DNA of 64,000 nucleotides from Brasenia schreberi (GCA_036023115.1 JAYKKT010000090.1:33154001-33218000), one strand, 5' to 3'. Positions 1-11,590 are shown, counted from the first letter of the stretch. Notes: generated from the letters alone by a model not told the origin. Made by a program: numbers and translations.

Positions 1-484
1 CATATGCAGCAGCCTTCTCTCTTGTTCGACATCTTAAAAAATCATTGCATTACTGCACACAACAACTCTTCATCCATTATGAGTTTTCCTGCAACATTAA
101 TTAGTCATCGTGACTCAGACAATTAAAAATAGGTTGGAATTCTTCATTAATTAGGGTTGCCACATACAGGCAGTTAAGCCCATAAACACTTTCGGCAACT
201 GCATATTAATTCTCTTCTTAGACGTTTTAGGTGGCTGCAATATTCTTTCAATAAATATCATCGTGACTCATCAACACCCATTCTTTAAATGCCGCCACCT
301 TTTCAATAAGTGCAGCAAATCATGCCTTTAAACACCTTTCCCAAGCTCCTTCACGATTTAATGATTTTCTTGAAAATTCAAATATGCAATAAATGTGCAG
401 CCAAATTCAATAAATATAGCCAAATCCAATAAAGGCAGCTACCATAGTCTTCACAACATTAAATTCTTTGGTTGACATGATTTC
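1..484. other. No gene recognised; AT-rich flank
   Basis: I see no conserved reading frame here. The stretch continues the gene-fragment mosaic to its right and may be part of the same element, because short motifs (for example around 240-270 and 100-120, both containing atcgtgactca) recur. No second LTR matching the candidate LTR near 1.7 kb is visible. Confidence 0.4.
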
Positions 485-745
485 AAAGGAACAATTAATG
501 AAGAATATAGCCGTTCCTGGTCTCCAACAGCATAATCTCGTAACAGAATATAACCAGTTGGCTTAAGGATTCTCTTGATATTTTGCAATACTAGTGGTAT
601 CTTCTCTGGAGCTAAAAGGCATTTAATGTGGTCCCCTTTGAAATCCTTGTGTGCCTTTACTAAATCAATAGCACGCTGTGAGAAGTCTCATGCATGAACA
701 AATGAAAAGATGGCAATCAATCCACACTCAACTTTTGCAATTCTG
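485..745 (-). pseudogene. Fragment of METTL2/6/8-type tRNA methyltransferase
   Basis: Minus-strand translation gives a degenerate SAM-methyltransferase core. It has a glycine-rich motif I remnant, then HA*DFSQRAIDLVKAHKDFK, then EKIPLVLQNIKRILKPTGY, then LLRDYAVGDQERL. These match the C-terminal half of plant METTL proteins, the tRNA N3-methylcytidine methyltransferase family. The acidic-residue Cys expected before DFS is a TGA stop. About 35 residues that normally lie between HKDFK and PEKIPLVLQ are missing, so the two blocks are fused directly. No intron signals were seen. The fragment follows the O-fucosyltransferase fragment in the same orientation within about 30 bp, which suggests gene-fragment capture and not a local gene. 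It cannot encode an active enzyme. Confidence 0.75.
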
Positions 746-774
746 TTGCTTATATCGATCAAGCATAACAAAAC

Positions 775-1405
775 AGTATAATCAAGCTCATCTCTTTCAG
801 CACCATCTATCTCCTCCTTCCAATGGCTCATTTTATATTTTATGAAGCTCATCATCTTCTTCAGAAGTCAAATTATGACTACAACCAGTAAATGCCAGCA
901 TATCCTTTTCATACCTGAGATGAAGAGCAACATATGGATTTCCATTTTCACGCACCTAGAAACCAAGGTTTTTCCAAGCTCTTCAATTGGAGCATCTAAG
1001 CTTTTACTCGGCATCTAAGCTTTTGTAAGGAACTTGGGATCCCATTGTTTGCAAGTCGTGAATCAATATGAGTAAAATAAAGAATTTTGTGTTGTTTCAG
1101 AAATGGGAGGACCTCAGATTTGTAATAACTGACCTTGGACCAGGAGATAGGAGTCTTTTTGGATGGCTCAATCTCTGCAAAGCCGGAGGGTAATGTCTCA
1201 ACAATATCAATGTCATCCTTTAGTGTCTCCATAAAGTGCTTCCAATCAAATAGATCCTTGAATACACTTTCATCATCCGAGCAGAAAGTGTGGCCCAATG
1301 AAGGAAGAACAAGAGTTGCCTTCATGAACTTAGCAACAGCAACCATATCACATATCCTAAACCTCATCTAATTCAAGCCACCATTTGCATTTATCAAGAG
1401 ATACC
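775..1405 (-). pseudogene. Fragment of plant O-fucosyltransferase (GT106-like)
   Basis: The minus strand encodes the N-terminal nucleotide-sugar half of a plant GDP-fucose O-fucosyltransferase family protein (the DUF246/GT106 group that includes pectin RG-I rhamnosyltransferases). Recognisable blocks are [64 protein letters not shown] and [13 protein letters not shown]. After a frameshift near 995 come [20 protein letters not shown] and, after a second frameshift near 840, MSHWKEEIDGAER. The invariant Gln of GGLNQMR is a TAG stop. The C-terminal half of the family is absent. Active family members are Golgi type II membrane glycosyltransferases. This copy is a dead internal fragment with no visible introns. 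Confidence 0.85.
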
Positions 1406-1501
1406 CAATCGATCTGTCGCCATGAAGTATTTTCCCTCTACTGCATGCCTAATTCGTTGAAAAAGCTCATCATCATACTTCACCCTATAGAAACCTGTTT
1501 G
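1401..1501 (-). pseudogene. Fragment of M1 aminopeptidase (APM1-like)
   Basis: About 34 codons on the minus strand read QTGFYRVKYDDEL, a diverged helix, then FMATDRLGI. This is the conserved C-terminal-domain segment of plant puromycin-sensitive M1 aminopeptidases, where NQTGFYRVKYDDEL and SATDRFGI are typical. The catalytic HEXXH region is not present. The frame is different from that of the adjoining O-fucosyltransferase fragment, and the two overlap by a few bases at a GGGTAT junction, which looks like a microhomology join. Confidence 0.7.
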
Positions 1502-1703
1502 TTCAATGTCCTTGAATAGCTCTTTCAATGTCCTTGAATAGCTCTGCTAAGTTCTGCACCACTCTAATCGCTGATCGCTGCTCCAGACAAAACAAAACTG
1601 CACCAAATAAGTTACTGCACAATTGCACAATCTATGCTAGATCTTGCAAATGATTTCTTCCCCATTCGACGACTCTTGCAGGACACGATTTTCACCATTT
1701 ACA

Positions 1704-1930
1704 GTTCTGATACCATGTTGAAATTCAGAGCTACATTGCGAAAGATTAAAACAAGAATATCACTAATAGTAAGGTGGAAAACATTAAAGATTAAAGGAAG
1801 GGTCAGACCTCCAATGGAGGCCGCCCCCCCTCTTCTCCACTCTTTCTTACACACAACCTTACTTCCTAATACCCATAAGCCCTTATACGAGGAGCGAGCT
1901 GGAAAACGAAAAATTGACCAAAATGACTAA
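1704..1930 (-). mobile_element. Candidate LTR end with tRNA-Met primer-binding site
   Basis: Read on the minus strand, positions 1715-1704 are TGGTATCAGAAC, one base off the usual plant Copia primer-binding site TGGTATCAGAGC. They directly follow TTTCAACA, a typical LTR end, so an LTR would lie at about 1717 and above. Its outer boundary is not visible. The internal region downstream of this site (below 1704) contains the three gene fragments instead of gag-pol. A second LTR was not found in the window, so the assignment is tentative. Confidence 0.35.
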
Positions 1931-2901
1931 AATACCCTTAGTACAGAAAATTACCAGTTCAATTAGAGAAACATAGATTATTTAGACTTATAAGATAATC
2001 TAATTACTTGATTCTTTGGTTTCATTTGTTTCACCAAATCCAGCGAAACCATTAATCCCTTGCTTTGCAAGGCCAGCAAACGAATTTTGCAGAATCAATT
2101 TGGAAGTTCAGTTGTAACTTCAAGAAGCAAGAGCAGTCTTAACAAATAATCAGGAGAGAAACAAACTGTTCACGAATGATCCAAGAGAAATAAGAACTAG
2201 TATCAAAATATTGTGAGATGAAGACAAAATGACCAGAACCCAAAAGTCCGTAAGAACTATTAGCAAATATTTCGAGATGAAGATGTAAATCAGGTAATCG
2301 AGTATGAAAACCGCTGAAGATGAGTTCTTCGAAGTCGGCGTTCCAAAGTTAGAGATCAGTATTTACCTATGAGAATTCAGGGACAAGTAAACATTGTTTC
2401 CGCAGTAACAGAAATGCTAATATGCTCATACATGATCTTGAGGCTGCCAGTTGATACATGACCTGAAAATGTGATGCGTTGAATGCACGACACATTTTGA
2501 CATCGACAGCAAATTCATAGCATTTTGTTTAGAGCAACCCCCATGTTAAGCCTCGTCATGAAATAATAACTTGGAGGCAAACAGGTTAAATCAATAAGCA
2601 TTGTGATTTCATTTACAACTAGAAATAATAGTTAATCATCCATTGAAGTAGCCTATAGGCCTGGAATTACATTGATATACTTCAGCCAATTCCACAACTC
2701 TCAATTTCCTTCGAGCTGAAGGGATTCTCTAAAATTGAGAAACCTAGTAAAGTAAAATACAAGTAAGCATTACAGTAGTTGTCGGAAAACAATGGTAGTT
2801 CCGGAAGCAAAGAAGCGAATTTTTCAAAAGAAAACAGCGCTCGAACTTCAATTGCAAGCAGAATGCTGTCGGTTGCATTAAGAATGCTTGATACAGATGT
2901 G
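1931..2901. other. Intergenic; 3' flank of kinase locus
   Basis: No coding signal was recognised. The stretch from about 2640 to 2901 is downstream of the kinase stop codon on the minus strand and would be its 3' untranslated region. Confidence 0.4.
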
Positions 2902-5668
2902 CTAGAACTCCAAAGCAAGTTGCCTATGGCGATTCATATCATTCGAGTACATGGTGGCGTCATAGCCCCCAACATCGAACATCTCTTCCGAGTATGCTCG
3001 GTGCCGAACAGGCCTTGAAATATCAAAGGTGTCATCTTCCCCCCTGCAGTACCTGCAACCAGAAGAACCATCAATCAGAGACCCATGGATTTCATCTTCA
3101 AATAGAAATAAAATCCGTGCTCATGCCTGACTCATGGTGGGCCGGAGGCCTCCAGCTTGCAGGATGCACATAGAAGCCGTCAAGACCATGCAATTCATCT
3201 GTTCAGAGTCGTAAGAGTCCCCAAGTATAGGATCAACAAGATCCTTAATGTTGCTTGCATCTAACAAAGGCTTTGCCTGAGGAAGAATAAAGGGCAGTTT
3301 AAGGGTTTCAATGGTTAAGTGCAGAAGCACCAACCAATAGAATGAGCAAACCATACCCACATAACTAGACTTTTCTGAGAAGAATCAATTGGTCGCCGTC
3401 CGCTAATTAGCTCAAGTAGCAACACACCAAAAGCAAAAACATCAGTTTTCTCATCAACAATGCCATGCATGAAGTACTCAGGAGCCAAATACCTCCATAT
3501 CACAGGTAAGGAATAAGATCAGGTTAATTGAAAAAAGAAGCATGAATTCTAACATAAATAGGACCAGACAAAAAAATCTCGATTCGTCCACACACCCAAA
3601 TGTTCCTTTGAATCGAGAAACTGTGTGGTGTGTCCACTTGTCAGGCAACCATTTTGCTAGCCCAAAATCTGAAATCTAAACAGGAGCAAGGCAAGTATAT
3701 CAGAAGGATGTGCCATCAGAAAACATGAAACCAAACTCATCTCAGGCTCCTATTACAGATAAAAACAAATGTAAAATGGAATTTCCACTCATTCCATGCA
3801 AAGAAAAGTTAGCATATCCATGTTAACTGCAGATTCTAACAAGTTCTTTCTCCATTACCTGAGGCTCAAAATCCACATCAAGCAAGATATTGGATGCCTT
3901 GATGTCTCGATGAATTATACGCCGTTGGCAGCCTTTATGAAGATACAGTAAACCCTCTGCTGTTCTCAAGGCGATCTTATACCTAATATCCCAATTCAAT
4001 TGTTCCTTTGGACCTAGAAATGAACAAGAGAATCACAACACAACGAAATCTCATTCCCAAAGCTTCCAAGATTTGCAAGCAGACACAAAAGGCAGTTCAA
4101 GCATACCATAAAGCAGAGATGCCTTGATATTGGAATGAATTATACGTATAATACAACTAACAAGTTCTTTCTCCATTACCTGAGGCTCAAAATCCACATA
4201 AAGCAAGATATTGGATGCCTTGATGTCTCGATGAATTATTCGCCGTTGGCAGCCTTTGTGAAGATACAGTAAACCCTCTGCTGTTCCCAAGGCGATCTTA
4301 TACCTAATATCCCAATTCAATTGTTCCTTTGGACCTAGAAATGAACAAGAGAATCACAACACAACAAAATCTCATTCCCAAAGCTTCCAAGATTTGCAAG
4401 CAGATACAAAAGGCAGTTCAAGCATACCATAAAGCAGAGATGCCAGACTTCCATGGTGAGACAATTGAAGGATAAGGTGCATTCCTCCTCCGACACTAAA
4501 CCCCAACAAACGAGCAGCGTTTTTGTGATTAATATGAGCCATGATACCAAGTTCAGACAAGAAGTCGCCAATCCTTTCCTCGATCGTCCCTTTAATCAGC
4601 TTTTGACAGCAATTAACTCTCCACCAGCAAGAGTTCCTCGGTAGACCTCAGCATATCCTCCTCTTCCTATAAGGTTCTCTGTTTCATCAAAACAAAAGGC
4701 CCTCTTTAACTCCCACTCCAATCCATTGGAATTGTATTACGATCAAATTGTGTAATGATTTGTCACGGCCACGACCTAGTACCTACATTCCATAGTGGCA
4801 CATCATAACCACCATTACATGCCCATCAACTGGATATCTCATATGGAATGGAAGACATATCGGATTGATCTTTTTTCGCAGGAAACCCAACCTCTTTTAT
4901 CAGATTTGTTATAGCCACGACCTATATGGTCCACAAATTTGCAAAGGACCACAAGGAGGAGCATGATACCGTGAAAACACGTAATAATCATGAAGGAATT
5001 CTAATAAGAAATTGAAAAAAGATGCAATCAATTTCATCCAAGAAATCCGACTCGAGATACATACAATCCTTTCCTCCTACAGACGCTTTCGTAACCAGTG
5101 TGTTCCGTAACACTCGGAGTTAAAAGAGAGAACATAGTACCACAGAAGCAGATGAAAATCTCAATGACACTAATAGAAACGACAAGAATTCTTTGTTTTC
5201 AGAAACGACAAGAATTCTTTGTTTTCAGGAAAGAGAAAAACCAGAGTTGTTAAAAGTCAAACCAGGGGAGAAATTATTCGCGGCAGATTTAAGCTCAGCA
5301 AAAGTGAAGTTTCTCCAAAAAGGCTTCAAAAGGCAAAGCTCAGCATCTATAAAGCAGTCTCCCCTGACGCTGCTCTTCCTCGAAAGCTTGGGCACACCAA
5401 CAGGAGGGAACGTCGCCAGCCTCCTCATCGACCGCTGCTTCCATACTCTCAGCACGTTGCGCCAATGAGTGATGCCAACCGAAGGCCGCGAATCAGAGTC
5501 CGAAGTGGTGGCATTAGAGGAATCAGTGTCCGATTCCACGCCGCTAAGGTGTTTTTCAAGAACACATCTGGGCGAGAATTCCTCCGTTCTGCTTCCACTT
5601 CTACAAGAGGGAAGGGTTTTCCCCTTCTCCCTTTTTAATGGGTGCACACTGTTTCTCCATAACTGCAC
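2902..5668 (-). pseudogene. Class VI receptor-like cytoplasmic kinase, frameshifted
   Basis: Seven exons can be read on the minus strand: 5668-5263, 4678-4428, 4334-4180 (with a second copy 4013-3859), 3675-3596, 3492-3357, 3276-3127 and about 3052-2902. Together they give FTFAELKSAANNFSP, the P-loop GRGGYAEVY, the subdomain II lysine in LIAVK, catalytic loop [29 protein letters not shown] and the tail FDISRPVRHRAYSEEMF. This is the ROP-binding RBK1/RBK2-like soluble Ser/Thr kinase group. No transmembrane segment is seen, as expected for cytoplasmic members. The reading is broken twice: one base is missing right after IAVK in exon 2 (near 4605), and a run of six G near 3046 in exon 7 is one base too long. 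The exon 6 donor is GC, not GT. Either the gene has decayed or these are assembly errors in otherwise good exons. Confidence 0.75.
3838..4444 (-). repeat. Tandem duplication of kinase exon 3, 321-bp period
   Basis: Positions 3835-4123 and 4156-4444 are near-identical direct copies (about six differences by eye) offset by 321 bp. Each copy contains the last ~16 bases of exon 2, an intron, and the whole 155-nt exon 3 with its own acceptor and donor. The exon encodes the catalytic loop [11 protein letters not shown]. The downstream copy (3859-4013) has conserved LLDVDFEPQ but KIALRTAEG. The upstream copy (4180-4334) has conserved KIALGTAEG but LLYVDFEPQ. Because 155 is not a multiple of three, a transcript with both copies would be out of frame. 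Confidence 0.9.
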
Positions 5669-7040
5669 TCTTGCGTCTGCGCAATTTAAAAATTAACGAA
5701 CTTTCACTTCAACCATTACCGATTCTAAATACATATAAAATGGACATGGATAATATATGCAAAAGAAATAACTAAACTACCCATCAAGCGAGAAGAGAGA
5801 AAAAGGACTACCAATAAAATAAATAAAAAAACGTCAAATTCAAGACGAGAGAATCCCGCACCATGCCGAAATAGCTCAACTCTGCCGTTATCTGTCCATT
5901 TGAAAAGGATTGCTTAGTGAATCGATAAGACTGCAAATAAGAAGTGATCAAAGTCGATAAAACAATCAATCAAAAAGCAAGTACGTACAAAAACATATCA
6001 AAACGGAAGATACTAGACTAACGATGAACCTGAAGAAGAAAAGAGAGACGGAAATAAGATTGAAGAGTTCCCGTCCAGTTTTATAAACGAATGCACCGAC
6101 ATAGAGTTCATCGTAAAGGAATTCAGCAACACACTAATCAACAGCAATACATCAACCATATTCCCAAGTGACAGAACCACTATCGCAAACGCAGAAAGAA
6201 GGCTATCCATTAATGAGAAAGGAGGGAAATACCAAAAAAGATCAATAAATAAAAAGAAGGCATTCCAGGATCAAGTACGTGCCAAACCATGTTGATAAGA
6301 TACTTGTAATACAAAACCGTGTCAAAATGGGTGATCGAGAAATCCCATCAAACTCGAACAAAGAAAAAATATGTGAAAACAAGTAAAAATGAAGGAGAAA
6401 AACTGATGAAAAAGTCAATCATGTATTCAATTCAAACTGTACAAACGTGTACATCTCCGTTGACGGATTCATACCGCGAATCACACGCTTCATAGCATCA
6501 GAAATAGAACAGCACAAGCTTCTCATCTGCCGTTACTCTCTCAAACTTCGCAAGGAGAAAACTTATAACCTGGAGGAAGAGAGGATTTGAACAAAGAACA
6601 CTTGACGTTGTAAATAGAGAGAGAAGATAAATCGTAGTGAGTGATAAATGCTGAGACGGAGGGAGAAATAACGAGCAACCGAATTAATGACACGCACTCG
6701 TTTAGATTGACCGTTGAGTGCCCTCCCTCTCTCTCTCTCTTCGTCTATCGAGGAACCGTTTCTGAACTCTGTTCCTACTGTAATAGCGATCTCATCTTTC
6801 TATTTCTTTGCTTTGCTTATTATTTGGGAAAAGGAAAGGAAGGAAACGAAAATCCGCAAAATAAAATTTAAGATGGGACGTCTCAGAGGGGAACAGAGAG
6901 CCCAGCCAGGCCGTCAGACAGACACTGCCAACCCCGCGATTTACGACCGACCGCCCTTTCTTCGCACGCTTCACCACATTTTCTGCACCGATTTTTCCTC
7001 TCCCCCTCACTACAAATGACTCTCTGTAAATTCCTACCAT
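5669..7040. other. Kinase 5' flank and probable promoter region
   Basis: This stretch is upstream of the kinase start on the minus strand. It includes an exact 21-base-scale direct repeat (aacgacaagaattctttgttttcag) just inside intron 1 at about 5177-5228, and a CT-rich stretch at 6721-6745. No other gene was recognised; open frames at 6640-7040 have no family resemblance. Confidence 0.4.
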
Positions 7041-8177
7041 GATTACAATCTATAAAACAATAAATAAATAACTGCAGCAGTTAGAGAGAGAGGAGGAACA
7101 TCACCAAAATAATAAATAACTGTAAGTCACAGGGCTGAAAAATCCGGTGGAAATAATTCGTGACTTGTTTAAATTTAGTTTCGGGTTCGAGTATCAGAGG
7201 ACAGTAGTTAATCCGACAAAGTTTAACAGTAGTTAAATTCAATCTCAATCACGGCCCTTGAATCTATATATATCACTAAATTGGTTTCAGGTGGCTTTAA
7301 TCAGCTCGATTTCTTTGATCGATTTGTGCATGGAAAGGTTGATATTTGTTGAATAAATTAAAACTGATAAGACATACCAATCGATGTGTGAAAAATGTAA
7401 GATGTTCTTGGATCCAATGAGCAAAGGTTCGTCCTTGAAAGCAAATGAACAAACCGTTTAGCGACGATCCTCAAATAGACAGACAGGAAAAATAATGGAG
7501 GTCTATGGCTGGTAAAGAAGCCCACAAAATCAGGAAAGCCATGTTCATCGGTGGTTGCATTTTCCAGTGGCGAACCTACTCATGGTCGAGGCCGGATGCT
7601 GTTTCACCCAAAATCCGACTAAAACCAGAAAAAAAATTTATACCGGCTGTGGACACCGAATAATTTTCTAGGCCCCCTCAATGTCGTTTCTTATATGAAA
7701 ATTTATACCGGATCTCGCGTCGTACAAGGCACTGAGATATATACTTGTATCATATAAAGAAATTCATGAAAAAAATCATAGAAAAAATAAAAAATAAAAT
7801 TCATGAAAAAGTTCTATAATATACACCGTATCAAAAGACAACTGTTCACACTTATGTATGACTGTTGAACCTCATTTTGAAACTTAATAGCTATTAATAA
7901 ATAAAGAATACATAAAAATGTTAAAGAGAGCAGTTGGTCTTTTAAGATAAGAAGGAATAAACATGTAAGAGAAGCCAAAATAAAAAGCTGGTCTAGAAAG
8001 AGTTTTGAACACTTTTAAGTTTTAACTTTAAAAAACCTTAAATTTTAAAATTGTATCGCACTATATATAACTTTTAGAGAGAGTTTAAACACACTCAAGC
8101 TTTAATTTTAAAAATATATGATTTTTGAAACTTATATCATATCGTACGATACAAAACTGTTTGTTACTATATAAAAA
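7041..8177. other. Intergenic, nothing recognised
   Basis: AT-rich non-coding DNA. I see no protein similarity, RNA gene or clear element boundary. Confidence 0.4.
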
Positions 8178-8372
8178 AATGCTATTTTGTGATAGGGGTA
8201 CTTAGGTACCTGCGGTTCATATATGATACCGAATGTTCCAATGACAACGTGAAAAATGGTGTTTTGTGATAAAGGTTAGGTCCCTAAATTTTATCATATG
8301 AAATATGATACAGAATGTTCCGTTACGATGTGAAAATTAATGTTTTGTGACAAAGGTACTTAGGTACCTGAA
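8178..8372 (+). repeat. Imperfect tandem repeat, ~80-bp unit
   Basis: About 2.4 copies of a diverged unit. Each starts with a form of TTTTGTGATAAAGGTACTTAG and continues through GATACNGAATGTTCC to TGTGAAAA. Two of the three starts carry the partly palindromic GGTACTTAGGTACC. The array ends just before a long microsatellite. Confidence 0.65.
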
Positions 8373-8385
8373 CCTCTCCCTCTCT

Positions 8386-8485
<100 letters not shown>

Positions 8486-8811
8486 ACGATTTTGCTAGCC
8501 AAGGGCTGCAGTGCAGTAAATACTTGAAAGCATTTCACAACTCCTCACAAGTAAACTACAGTGTCATTGCTCATTATTACCTTTCCGTTTCTGCAGAGTA
8601 AATCTCAGCACGCAACGCCGGCATCTCCTCTCATTGTGTACCGGAGCAAGGTTATTAAATATTCTACTTTAGGATGGTTGAGTTCTCATTGAGAGCATGG
8701 ATAATGAATGGTTGGTAATTATGTCAAGGCCTTCTTAACTCCCAAGCCACCCCAAAAGACAAGATTGGTTTTGCATCATATCTAATTCTTCCTTGATTCA
8801 GATCGAAGAAT

Positions 8812-8866
8812 AAGTGGAACTCTCATCAACAACAACGGTGCTAGAGCGCTCTGCTGTTGAGCTAAT
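8812..8866 (-). repeat. tRNA-derived SINE fragment
   Basis: On the minus strand, TTAGCTCAACAG (8864-8853) matches a pol III A box. It is followed about 35 bp later by a decayed B-box-like GAGAGTTCCACT. The sequence resembles the better preserved copy at 28.69 kb. Confidence 0.45.
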
Positions 8867-9009
8867 CTTCTCGATGTTATTAAACCACTTTTGTATAACT
8901 ACAAACGACACTAATGATCTACTCCCTCACATTTAATCTTTTTTCTCTTTTTCATTTTGTTATAAAAGAAGGCCAAAACCATAACACACATACACCCTCT
9001 AAGAGTTGA

Positions 9010-9060
9010 ATGCACCCTCTGGGAGTTGAACTCCCCACCAACAGCAAGAATGCTAGAACA
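9010..9060 (-). repeat. tRNA-derived SINE fragment (B-box half)
   Basis: The minus strand of 9036-9021 reads GGGGAGTTCAACTCCC, a B-box-like stem. It is followed by AGAGGGTGCATTC, matching the GGGCATGCACC end of the copy at 28.69 kb. The A-box half is missing. Confidence 0.45.
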
Positions 9061-10505
9061 CCTTCCATTTCACCTCTCTCACATACACACAAACAGGCTC
9101 ACACTCATACACGAACACAACTTGTTCGTGCCGACACAAAAGTGACACAAGATGGTATTAGGTTTGCGTTCGAGGTGTTGAACTCAAGGTAAACAAAACT
9201 GACGGGAGGCTCGAGAACACAGTTTCCAATCTTACGAGAATCAAATTTCGTGTCTTTCTCCAACCAAAGAAAAGAGCCGGATTTTCGTGACACGAAGACA
9301 AAATGACACAAGGTAACACGACCCGACGCGCGATCCCTACTTGACGACTAGCAGGTAGCCAAGAAGTTCTTAACTCGAAAACGAAGGTAAGCAAAAATGA
9401 AACCACGAACAACTCCCTACAATTTTGGAGCACCCATTTACCCACCCACCAGCCCAAGTTTTTGCTTTTTAGGTAACCGACGAAAGTTCTTTCTTATAAT
9501 TTTCTTTTATAGGTCATGGCAAACCGAATAACTAAAAGTAGGGAGCCTTTGTCATTCACAGCTAATAAAAGGATAATATTAATAAAAGATATACAAGAAA
9601 ATACAAAACATAAAAATTATTTTAAAATAAGTTCTATGCCTTAAAACTTGCAACATTTTAGATTGGGAATGTCTTCATCTTTCCCTTAAAAAAAGTGGTT
9701 CCGGAAACTAGGAGGAAAATGTTCATCTAAACCTTGTATCAATTTCTAGAGGTTTACCCGAATCCGTCCCATTTGTGCCGAGCCTGTTAGATCCATTTGA
9801 TGATTTGGGCAGACTTGGTAGGTTCAACTAACAGAATGCAATGTTGTTTATGGATAGAGGTTCTTAAGCCGGGTTCGAACCCAAGTTTCAAGTTAGACCT
9901 GCAAAACTTGTGTGTAAGATTATCAAATAAGTTTTACTTTTTAAGAATGCTGTAGATTTTTCTTATGGGCTCCGTATGATTTTTCTGTTTTTCTTCTTTT
10001 GTAGATATGAAGGGAATCCGTGCTTAACAAGCAAGTTTCTCAAAAAAGTTCCAATCCGCAACACACAATTCAGAAAAAAGTTCAAAATTCATAAAATCCC
10101 AACTCTAGGTTCAATAATCCAATATTGGTAGACCCGATTCAATTTTGACGATACCATTATACCTGTAATATGATCTAGTATCCTCTTCATGAGAAATATA
10201 TTTTGTGAAGAAAAAAAGCACGAGGAACTGATAGAGACATAACTTCAGGAACAAGAATTAATACATGCACACACACACCAGACAAGACACGCATATGCCT
10301 CCACCACACACACACAGGTCTGGCACCTATGTCACGCCTCCTCGATTGAATCTGGACCGACATACTTGTTTGTGATGGTTTAATTATTAGAAAACATATC
10401 TTACTAATCTACAATCAATTTGATGAAAAGAAAAGAACCAATGGTTTGTCATCTCTCCATAGTTTAAATATGTCCTTGGTAGAACAAGAGACTGAAGGGG
10501 GTGTG
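9061..10505. other. Intergenic, nothing recognised
   Basis: No coding or RNA signal was recognised. Short AC-rich patches occur at 9080-9120 and 10265-10320. Confidence 0.4.
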
Positions 10506-10509
10506 CAAC

Positions 10510-10570
10510 CCTCAAGAGTCGACTTGAGGTCCACAACACAAAAGTCGAGAGCCCTGTCAGGTTGGTTAAC
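10510..10570 (-). repeat. tRNA-derived SINE fragment
   Basis: The minus strand gives GTTAACCAACCTGACAGGGC (A-box region, 10569-10552), then CTCTCGACTTTTGTGTTGTG, then CTCAAGTCGACTCTTG (B-box region). The order and the AGGGCTCTC-GACT link match the copies at 33.98 and 36.75 kb. Confidence 0.5.
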
Positions 10571-10689
10571 ACACTAAGAGTTCCTCATTTGTATTTGTAA
10601 ATATACTTAAATTAGTGGATGTATTTCGTGCAATACATTATAAGTACGACCATAATATTAAACTAATTTACCAAATATATTGAAATCAA

Positions 10690-11590
10690 CGACAACAACA
10701 ACTAAGCCTTTTCCTATACTAGACGGGGTCGGCTACATGGATTCTTGTTTCTACATAGCTCTATCATGTGTCATGTTATCAGTTAAGTCACAATAAGATA
10801 GATCATTCTTTATTGTTTTTTTTCAACACTTTTGTGATCGTCCTCTACCTCTTTTAATACTTTTAAAATCTAGTTTTTCATATTTTCTTAAAAGTTCATC
10901 TTTGGATCTTCTTTCTATATGTCCAAACCACATTAAACGATATTCTCTCATCTTATCCTCTATTGGTGTCACTCTTAATTTGTTTCTAATAACATAATTA
11001 TATATACGGTCTTTTCTTCTATTACCACTCATTCATGTTGATGATTAACTGCTTAACACTAAGAACCATAAAACATGGCAGGTCTAATTACAACTCTATA
11101 ATACATACCTTTCAACTTTAATGGTATCTTCTTATCACAAAGAATACCTGATACTCCTCTCCATTTTAACCAACCAGCATTAATTTTATATGTAATGTCT
11201 CCATCAATTCTTCCATCACTCTGAAAAATTGACCCTAGGTATTTAAAACTTTTCTTTAGAGTGATGCAATGTGTACCAATTTTAATTTCTATGTCCTTGA
11301 AGTAATCAAATGATCAAACTTACATTTCTGTCTTTGTTCTACTAAGTCAAAAGCCTTTATTTTCTAATGTTTCTCTCCATAGTTCAATTTTCTATTAACT
11401 TTTTCTTTTGACTCTTCCACTAACACAATGTCATCTGCAAATAATATACACTAAGGTATTTCATCTTGAATATGTTTTGTTAACTCATCAATTACCATTA
11501 TAAATAAGTATGGACTTAAATTTGATCCTCGATGTAACCCAATATTAACTACAAATATAATTTTTTATTGATGACTAATAACAAATGTTG
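10690..11590 (-). mobile_element. RTE-type LINE, 5'-truncated 3' end
   Basis: The 3' terminus on the minus strand is GGCTTAGTTGTTGTTGTCG, the (TTG)n tail shared by all LINE copies in this window. Near 10823-11032 the minus strand encodes NKLRVTPIEDKMREYRLMWF followed by GHIERRSKDE, the conserved C-terminal segment of RTE-clade reverse-transcriptase proteins. The match to the near-complete copy at 52.69-55.6 kb stops near 11590, inside the RT domain, so this copy is 5'-truncated in the way usual for target-primed reverse transcription. Confidence 0.85.

Noticed and set aside
5193..5696. Three overlapping plus-strand frames of 75-139 codons
   Set aside because: They are antisense to kinase exon 1, which has clear family motifs on the minus strand.
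6640..7040. Plus and minus frames of 76-101 codons
   Set aside because: Mutually overlapping, no motif, within the kinase upstream region rich in CT.
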